From contig OY821521.1 in the NCBI GenBank assembly GCA_963682025.1, positions 170,367,165-170,431,164 of the forward strand: DNA of 64,000 bases, read 5' to 3'. The stretch is from Cordilura impudica (lineage: Eukaryota; Arthropoda; Insecta; Diptera; Scathophagidae). Shown in pieces: positions 57,598 through 64,000 of the stretch. Every line of letters starts with the position of its first letter. Position 1 is the first letter of the stretch. The position numbers and the translations under genes are program-made. A model generated the notes under the pieces. It saw only the letters and a program-made list of their open reading frames with translations. It had not been told where the DNA came from and ran no database searches.

Positions 57598-58597
57598 CAT
57601 TGCCATATTCACCAAATTCAAAAATGTAACAGATGAATTATTGAAGACATTTAAGTGTCGTCAATTTAAATAAAATATAGTGGTTTCTTTGCAAAAAACG
57701 ATAAATATAAAATTTGGAAATCATGACTAAGAAGAACCTACCTTTTTGAAAGTTAAACAAAATCTATTCCTTTTCCCTACGCTATCGTTTTTTATGAAGA
57801 AAAACCTACTATTGGGAACACTGCTCAGAATATATGGGATAAAGAAGAATACATAGACAAAAAAAATAAATTTTAAAAAGTTTTTGTTAAACCATTAGTT
57901 GTTAGTCCATTAGTAAAAGTATACTTATTTTTAAGAAAACCTAAGAAAACATTATGGTAATTTTGAATTGTTTTTATTAAATTCAGACTTAATTAGAAAA
58001 AAATAAAATAAAATAAGTTTAAAAAAATTTAAATTCTATATATTTACATATCTTTTTAAAGTTTCACAATGTAGTTCTTATGTTTTTAACATCGTATTTT
58101 ATACATATTTTTAGAAACAAGTATTTGTGTTTAGTTCCTTTTATTGATTATTTAAAAAATATTTCCTTTAAAAAGGACTTATTATAATGGGAAGCTGTAA
58201 TAATATCGAAATTTATTTTATTAATCAATAAAACAAAAATAAGATTATACATTTAATTTATTGTTATTAGGAATTTGCATAAATCACCCCAATGTTGTCT
58301 TTTTGACATTAATAAAGCGCCCTCTAGCGATGTGTAGTATTGACTTAAAAAAAAGCAGCCAACTTCACTCAGTTATACACAAAAGGCGCGTGGTTTGACG
58401 TTTCATATCAAACATCTTTTAACAATTCTGGACAACGCTGTTAGAAATTTGAAGAATAAATACAAGAAAACCATTCATACACATGAACTCATCAATGTTG
58501 ATTAAGTGATTTCATTTGAAAAAAGCAAACAAAAGAATAACGTGTTCATACGTAAAAGAAACTTTTGTGTGTTATCTTTTTAGTTGTCTAATTAAAA
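57598..58597 (+). promoter_or_regulatory. Upstream region and 5' UTR of geminin
   Basis: AT-rich to about 58300, then more complex DNA. An initiator-like TCAGTT lies at 58369-58374, and a GC-rich AAAAGGCGCG at 58381-58390 resembles but does not match an E2F site. Transcription from near 58371 would give a 5' UTR of about 227 bases. Inference only. Confidence 0.35.
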
Positions 58598-59239
58598 ATG
58601 TCTAGTGCCGCCACTAAGAAAGTGTTCATCCAAGTTGAATCTGCGGCTGAACAACAAGAAAATATTAAAAATCAACGTAAAACGCTCAAAGTATTACAAG
58701 GTGTAGCCACCGATAAGGAAAACCTCACTGGGCGAACACAATTAGACAAACTGAGTCGTCTAAAAGCTGCCGTCCACGAAAGCACCTCGCTAGCCACGAA
58801 TAGTGAATATGCAAAACGTAAAAAGATAGATACAAAGGCGGTGGAGACTCAAACAAGTCCCGATGCTAAATCTAACAAAAATAAGAAAATCACCGAAGAA
58901 GACTTGTGCAGTGAGGCGAAACCGGGCGAATACTATTATGAACGCTTGGCTGAAAAGAGACGTGAAGCTTTGGAACAGTCTCTAGAAGAAAATCAACGTC
59001 TCTATGAACGCATTGAAGGTTTGGAGGAAGAGTTGAATACATCACGCCAACAGTTGGAAGAAGCCCAACATTTAGTGGCCGTTTTAACAGAGATGCTCAA
59101 TGAAAACGAGGACGAACAAGAAATTGAAGCTGATGAAGGCGGCTTGTCTAATTTAGATGCTGCAGCTGAGGTAGCTTCTGATGATAACGCCGGGGATACC
59201 GATGATTCTAATTCGTCTACACCAAAAGAGGAAAATTAG
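58598..59239 (+). CDS. geminin: Geminin, DNA replication licensing inhibitor
   Basis: A single-exon gene of 213 aa (Drosophila geminin is of similar length). Geminin binds Cdt1 and blocks re-loading of MCM on replicated DNA; it is destroyed by APC/C at mitotic exit. The destruction box RKTL-KVLQ is at residues 27-34 (human RRTLKMIQ), with a downstream KEN at about 47-49 (DKENL). The family signature EDLCSEAKPGEYYYERLAEK leads into RREALEQSLEENQRLYERIE and a coiled coil of about 50 residues that forms the dimer and contacts Cdt1. The C-terminus is acidic and Ser/Thr-rich (about 160-213). The start codon is preceded by AAAA, a good insect context. Probably nuclear. No damage seen. Confidence 0.93.
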   Translation: MSSAATKKVFIQVESAAEQQENIKNQRKTLKVLQGVATDKENLTGRTQLDKLSRLKAAVHESTSLATNSEYAKRKKIDTKAVETQTSPDAKSNKNKKITEEDLCSEAKPGEYYYERLAEKRREALEQSLEENQRLYERIEGLEEELNTSRQQLEEAQHLVAVLTEMLNENEDEQEIEADEGGLSNLDAAAEVASDDNAGDTDDSNSSTPKEEN

Positions 59240-59796
59240 TTTTTTTTTTTTATCAATTTTAAAACTATAGACTATGTTGGCAATAGAGTATTTTTGATAT
59301 TGAGACATTTTAATTTTCTATGAAATGACTTGTTTTTATATTCAAATACCTAAAATTTCCTTAATAATTAGTAAACAAAAAATAATCCATAATGTTAATC
59401 AATTAAATTTTCCTTGATTTTTATAAGAGTTTAATTTAGAAACTCTGAAAATGCTGGCAATTCTTAAAATAATTGTAGATCCTTTGGTTAGTTCTTCAAC
59501 AGAAGTTTGTATTCAAATTATTTTAAGTCAATGCATTTAATTTTTTTTTAATATACGTTAGATATAATTTAAACTTTTATCTCCTTAAATACTTTATTAT
59601 GAAGTGCTGTTATAACAATTACTACTTTCCGTTTAAAATACAGAAAAAACAACTTTATTGGATGTTTATTTACTTATCTTTAATTTATATATATACAATA
59701 TTTTAATTTGATTTAATTGAAAATAAAAGCTATTTTTTTATAATAATTTAAAAATGGTTTAATTTAAATAAATTTAAGGTAAGCTGTTTTCAACCA
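59240..59796. other. 3' UTR and flank of geminin
   Basis: A T-rich run follows the stop; AATAAA at 59722-59727 is a candidate poly(A) signal. No other feature. Confidence 0.4.
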
Positions 59797-60235
59797 CAGA
59801 TCTACTCGTCGCATTTATTATCGAAATTTTTCGATCGAAATCTTTTTTATTTCCCAAAATAAAATGTTAAGAATAATTTTTCTTTCTCACAGTTGAAGAA
59901 TTATGGCCTCTGGTTAAGAGGAAAAGCGAATAATGGTCGAGCGTTTGTCCGTCTTCAAATAAACCAAAAATATGGAATTTCGATTGATTTTACTCGATAT
60001 CGGATGCGGTGATATGGCACCAGGGATCTACTCGTCGCATTTGTTATCGTAATAAGTTTTTTATTTTCCAAACAAAAACATTAAGAATAATGTTACTCTT
60101 ATCACAGTTAACGAATTATGACCCCTAGTTAAGAGTAAAAGTGAAATGTCGTCTGAAGTTTGTCCGTCTTCTTTAAATTGTAAACCAAAATATGGAATTT
60201 CGATTGATTTTACTCGATATCGAATGCGTCGATGC
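59797..60235. repeat. ~225-bp tandem duplication
   Basis: Two units (from about 59800 and 60025) share GATCTACTCGTCGCATTT, CACAGTT-A-GAATTATG, TTTGTCCGTCTTC and ATTTCGATTGATTTTACTCG, each ending in a TCGATATCG-ATGCG block. Diverged, non-coding. Confidence 0.8.
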
Positions 60236-60708
60236 CTTAAATGCGGATTTTTCTGCCTGTGCCTACAAAGTAGATGAATTTTTAAGCCAGTAAACCATTT
60301 TGTTTTGTGTTAAGGTCCTTAAAATCAACTCGCAAAAATATTTTACTGTATTTTTAATGGACAGTAATTGAAAGTTCCAGGCGAATATCGGCGTTAAATT
60401 CTAAAAACATATTTAAAAAAACAATGTTTAACTTTGGCTATATTTCATTAAAAATTCTAAGTAGAAATAGCGAAAACTTGCATGTGAAATATTTTTCGTG
60501 GATACACTGTTATTTAAAAATGTTTTCACTCAAGTCCGATCGTGAATAACTTTTCCCTCGAAATGTGTACCCTTTTTCTAATCATTCACTTGTGAATAAT
60601 ATTCCTGAGAAAATGTTATTTCCCTCTTTCCCATTAGTTTGTTCACTTTGCTTTTTCTAGGGAACTATTTACATACTGTAATTTTTCTTTATAATTGGAT
60701 TTTCAATT

Positions 60709-60837
60709 ATGCAAACTAGCAGACCAATTGCATGTGGTTTTGTTAAGGTATCCAAAGACGTGGTGGCCGAGTTTTGGAGTTCTCTTACAGAAGAGCTAAA
60801 TATTGCTGGTCCTCCTATGAAAAGTGTCTTTGAGTAG
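60709..60837 (+). pseudogene. Harbinger Myb-like protein, N-terminal fragment
   Basis: MQTSRPIACGFVKVSKDVVA, EFWSSLTEELNIAGPPMKSV, then FE-stop. The spacing of W-x-x-L-x-x-x-L-N-x-x-G-P-P fits the Myb/SANT-like partner protein of PIF/Harbinger elements. Truncated. Confidence 0.45.
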
Positions 60838-60883
60838 AAAAAGGTAACATTGTGATTTAAATATTGTATATTTTTTTGTATAT

Positions 60884-61400
60884 TTAATTTTTAATGTGAC
60901 TGGTATGGTTTGACCAAAAATGATATATGCGGTCAAAAGCTGTCGCTAATTTGAAAAAAAACCAACGGGAAATTTGAGGAGGTCCAAAACAAACCAAAAG
61001 TTTGTTAGTTACTGAACAACGTATGTATATTCGAGCTCTATAATTTTTTGTTGGCCAGAGGGTACTCGTGTGGTATTCGCCCTCTGTAAATAATTCCAAA
61101 CATGCACTAAGCTTTGCAATTGGCGTAATACCAAATGATTTTTTTGCTGCCGGCAAAGAATTAGTAAGAGTTTCCAGAATGTATAGAAAGGCTGCTTTAT
61201 TCACAATATAATATTGGATAAATCTAAAACAAAAATTAATTTAAAAAAAAATCATTTAAATGAATAAAATCACTTACGATGTGTCGGCAAACTCTAAGGG
61301 ATTAAATGAATCTCGCAAATATCGACGAGCAATTCGTTGTTGTATTTCCTCCTTTGTGCTAATAACATCGTTTACTTTCAACTTTCTTAATTCAATAATT
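60884..61400 (-). pseudogene. Harbinger transposase, N-terminal fragment
   Basis: Minus strand: STKEEIQQRIARRYLRDSFN, PLEFADTS, a short break near 61250, then VNKAAFLYILETLTNSLPAA, KKSFGITPIAKLSACLELFT, EGEYH. This follows HARBI1-type proteins (RR-R--FNPLE, NK-A-L-L-E-L, SP--KL---L-F---G-Y). The catalytic DDE part is missing. Confidence 0.65.
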
Positions 61401-61587
61401 AATTTTTCACACTTAAAGTTTATTTCTTTAATTTTAAAACTTCTATTATTTCGTTCACGTTATTTTGAACAGATGTTCCTCAAAGGGAACAAAACAAAAA
61501 TTTCATTGGAAATTCACGATTCCAATTTTCACTTGAGGGGGAATAAAAATTTCATAGGAAAAACACTTTTCACTTTTTATTCACGAT

Positions 61588-62529
61588 AAATTTTTAAAAA
61601 ATACATTTTTTGTGGCTAGAATTCAACAACAAACATTTTTTTTTCTCTTATTAATCGTTTTATATAAAAATACTAATTTTTTGTTTAATATGCGTATATA
61701 ATTTATGAATATCCTTTTCCTCTAAGTACTGGTTATTAAAATCACTAGCTACACCAGCTTTAGTTGTTATTCGTCGGTTAATACGTGCGTATGTAACTTT
61801 AAAACGTGTCTGCATTTAATTTAAAAATTTATATGAAACATGTCGTGAAAATTATCGAGAATTATAAGAAAAAAGTAAAAAGTGAACAGTATTTAGTAAA
61901 AGTTAAAAAAAATAATAAATGAAAATGTAAAAATTTGGGTTTTCATTGTTGAAAAATATTTTAATTTTTTTTCAAAAGCCTTACAGATGGCAGCGAGCTG
62001 TTTGACAAATAGTGTGTATGTGAGAGAGAGAGAGTCTTTGTTTTTGTAAAATAGTAAAAGTCAAAGTTGTATACATAGTTTACCATGTAAACTTTACATA
62101 CTGTCAGCGGAGCTCCCATATTCAAGGTTAAAATTATTTGTACAAAAGAGTGTGTGTTGTTTGCAAAAAAAAAAAAACAATAATAATAACGGATCACCAA
62201 TTTTCAAGGTTAGTTAATTGTGCGAAAGTTTGAGGTTATTTTGAATAAAGTGATTAAATTAAACGACAAAAAATATATACATAAATAAAATACAATACAC
62301 GAAAATTGTGATGTATTTATATATAAAATATATATAAAAATAATAATTACTTCAAAATAGCCAAATATATACATATATATAAAAATGTCGAAAAAATAAT
62401 ATAAAAAAATAGTTAGCGAAAAAATAATTAGGTTATTTCTTTAACTTTTGTCACTTTCAGGTAAGGTTTGTAAAGTTCATATTTTAAGCGCTTCAAGAGG
62501 GCAGCATACTTTTAGGGGGTTTCAAAAAA
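61588..62529. other. Unassigned DNA
   Basis: No supported gene. AGGTAAGG at about 62459 resembles a 5' splice site and could end a first exon of a gene outside the window, but nothing else supports this. Confidence 0.3.
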
Positions 62530-62792
62530 TATGTGTACAGTTGTGTTCATAATAATAGGAGCTCTCTTAATTAAAAAATCAAAGTATAATATTTTAAACA
62601 AAAAACATTTATCCAATTTTTTTACTTAAATTTATCATTAAATGATACTTAATTTACAGACATATTTATAATAAATTAAAGCTACAAAAAATAAAAAAAT
62701 AGGTTTAAAGAAAATAATTTCAAAATTCGCTATTCAAAATAATAGGATTATTAATAATACAATGGCATAAAAGTTAATTATTATTTATTATT
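62530..62792. mobile_element. Tc1-like element, one end only
   Basis: GTACAGTTGTGTTCATAATA, then ATAGGAG, is the type of end seen on some Tc1/mariner elements. ATTCAAAATAATAGGA recurs, inverted in sense, near 62740. No transposase is seen before DINE-B begins. Confidence 0.4.
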
Positions 62793-63261
62793 ATACCCTC
62801 CACACCTCAGTGGCAGAGGGTATATATAGGTTTGTCATTCCATTTGTAACGCATCGAAAAACTAATTTCCGACTCCATAAAGTATATATATTCTTGATCT
62901 TTATCACAGCTCGAGTCGATGTGGCGATGTCCGTCTGTCCGTCTGTCGGTTGAAATCACGCTCATTCACAAAAAAACAAAAAAAAAACATTTAACTGGGT
63001 AAGGTTACAATATCATTTGCCATAATTCCCAGCAGGTTGGTATTGAAAATGGGCTAAATCGGGCATCATAGTGCTTAGATACGAGCAAAAATATGTAGAT
63101 ACCTCTAAAAAAACATAAAACCCAATGTGTTTGTTGTAATATTTTAGTGGTTGAACATAATCGTTGTACAATAACATTCACAGTTAAAAAGGCAACAAAA
63201 AAGGGTCAATCATACCAACAAACACAACTACCATGAGCTATGTTAGTAGTATTGCCACATA
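62793..63261 (+). mobile_element. DINE-B, copy 3
   Basis: TATACCCTCCACACCTCAG, GAGGGTATATATAGG, AAGTATATATATTCTTGATC, then the GTCCGTCTGTCCGTCTG core; of the four copies this is the closest to Drosophila INE-1 as I recall it. It stops at TATTGCCACATATTT, where DINE-A begins. Confidence 0.75.
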
Positions 63262-64000
63262 TTTATACCCTATACCACTATGTGGTTTGGGTATAATGAC
63301 TTTGTGCTGCTGTTTGTAACAACCAAAAATATTTGACCTCGACCCATCTTTAATTATACCGATCGAATCAGAATCACTTTTTGAATCGATTTAACAATGT
63401 CCGTCCGTCCGTCCGTCTGTGTGTCCATGTCAACCTTGTAATCAAACTGCAGGTCGCAAATATGAATATATTTTGATAAAATTTGGTATATAAGCTTTCA
63501 TCGGCCACGGGATGAACGCTATTGGTGAGAATCGGTCCATGTTCAGACCTAGCCCCCATACAAATGACCGCTATAAAATCGACATAAATTGCCATAAGGT
63601 CCAAATTCTCGTATAGATCTTAGTCAAATTGGGTTTGTATGTGTTTATTACATCCATTAATGAATAGTCCAAAAAAGGTCCCTATGGGACAACTCTTGGT
63701 CATAGGCCCCATATAGAGCTGCACTATTGCAATATTGCACTGATTCATCTCAAATTTTGTTTGTATGTATATATATTCGCAAAATACAAGAGACTTTACC
63801 AACCATGGTCAGGATCTGTCCGTTTTTGGCCCTAGTCTTCATATAGACATAGCATCCGATATGAACTTTTTCATATCTGCAGCCAAAAAAATTAATAAAA
63901 ATGCCACTCAAATTTGGTTTATGCTTATTTTCTACATCCAATTAGTTGGGCCTAAGAGATAGGGTCTCTAAACGCATGTTATAGGGTATCGTATAGTTGG
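63262..64000 (+). mobile_element. DINE-A, cut by the window end
   Basis: A complete 5' end with TATACCACTATGTGGTTTGG and the core at 63398-63420. The last bases (GTATCGTATAGTTGG) are the start of the 3' hairpin, so about 45 bp lie outside the window. Confidence 0.8.

Larger units (their letters stand above)
60539..61587. mobile_element. PIF/Harbinger element, internally deleted
   Basis: The ends ATCGTGAATAA are inverted and perfect over 11 bp (60539, 61587). Inside lie fragments of both Harbinger proteins facing each other: a Myb/zeste-like piece on the plus strand (60709-60837) and the transposase N-terminus on the minus strand (61400-60884). Confidence 0.6.

Noticed and set aside
61260..61589. 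109-aa plus-strand frame
   Set aside because: It lies antisense to the Harbinger transposase fragment and runs into the element's terminal repeat; no domain.
1..64000. tRNA or rRNA genes
   Set aside because: No cloverleaf with A/B boxes or rRNA-like GC-rich block was noticed by eye; a tRNAscan run would be decisive.

Overview
The window looks like a gene-poor, AT-rich, transposon-dense stretch of a higher fly genome, most likely a calyptrate such as a blowfly. The reasons are four insect CYP6-type cytochrome P450 genes, a fly-like geminin gene, and many DINE-1-type (Helentron-related) repeats with a GTCC/GTCTG core and a hairpin-CTTACTTGTTTT tail. All family assignments come from reading translations and recalling families; no search was run.

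Real genes: (A) 18913-22773 (+), a complete three-exon P450 closely resembling Drosophila Cyp6g1; (B) 33630-43250 (-), a complete CYP6G-like P450 with an 8.0-kb first intron; (C) 43438-49007 (+), a complete two-exon P450 resembling Drosophila Cyp6t3; (D) 51383-52533 (-), the last two exons of another CYP6G-like P450 whose first exon was not found here; and geminin, 58598-59239 (+), one exon. Genes B and C are head to head with 187 bp between their ATGs. In Drosophila, Cyp6g1, Cyp6g2 and Cyp6t3 also sit together (the DDT-R locus), so this looks like the same P450 neighbourhood enlarged by repeats.

The rest is mostly transposable elements. There are two DINE-1-like families: DINE-A (about ten copies, ~0.8 kb) and DINE-B (four copies plus a solo 3' end). 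A ~370-bp non-autonomous Helitron has 5'-TC and hairpin-CTAG-3' ends and about eleven copies. Two elements with 5'-CCCA ends and AT target duplications (ISL2EU-like) are each nested inside a Helitron copy. An apparently intact DD41D (rosa-type) mariner with a 361-codon open transposase lies in intron 1 of gene B. There are broken Tc1, Tigger, hAT, PIF/Harbinger and non-LTR elements, several MITEs with long terminal inverted repeats, and many tandem arrays: GTCACG-rich, AAAAAGTACCC, TTAAAAA, CGCCAAAATC, a ~130-bp unit, and a ~22-bp unit in opposite orientations inside a fold-back-like structure.

Layout: 0-18.6 kb repeats only; 18.9-22.8 kb gene A; 23.3-31.2 kb MITEs, Helitrons and the fold-back composite; 33.6-43.3 kb gene B with its repeat-filled intron; 43.4-49.0 kb gene C, whose intron holds a Helitron, an ISL2EU-like element, a Tc1 remnant, DINE-B and ~1 kb of TTAAAAA; 49.5-53.9 kb LINE tails and gene D; 54-57.6 kb hAT remnant and nested MITEs; 58.6-59.2 kb geminin; 59.8-64 kb Harbinger, Tc1 and DINE remnants. 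The P450s would act as ER-anchored monooxygenases; geminin is an unrelated neighbour that limits replication licensing.
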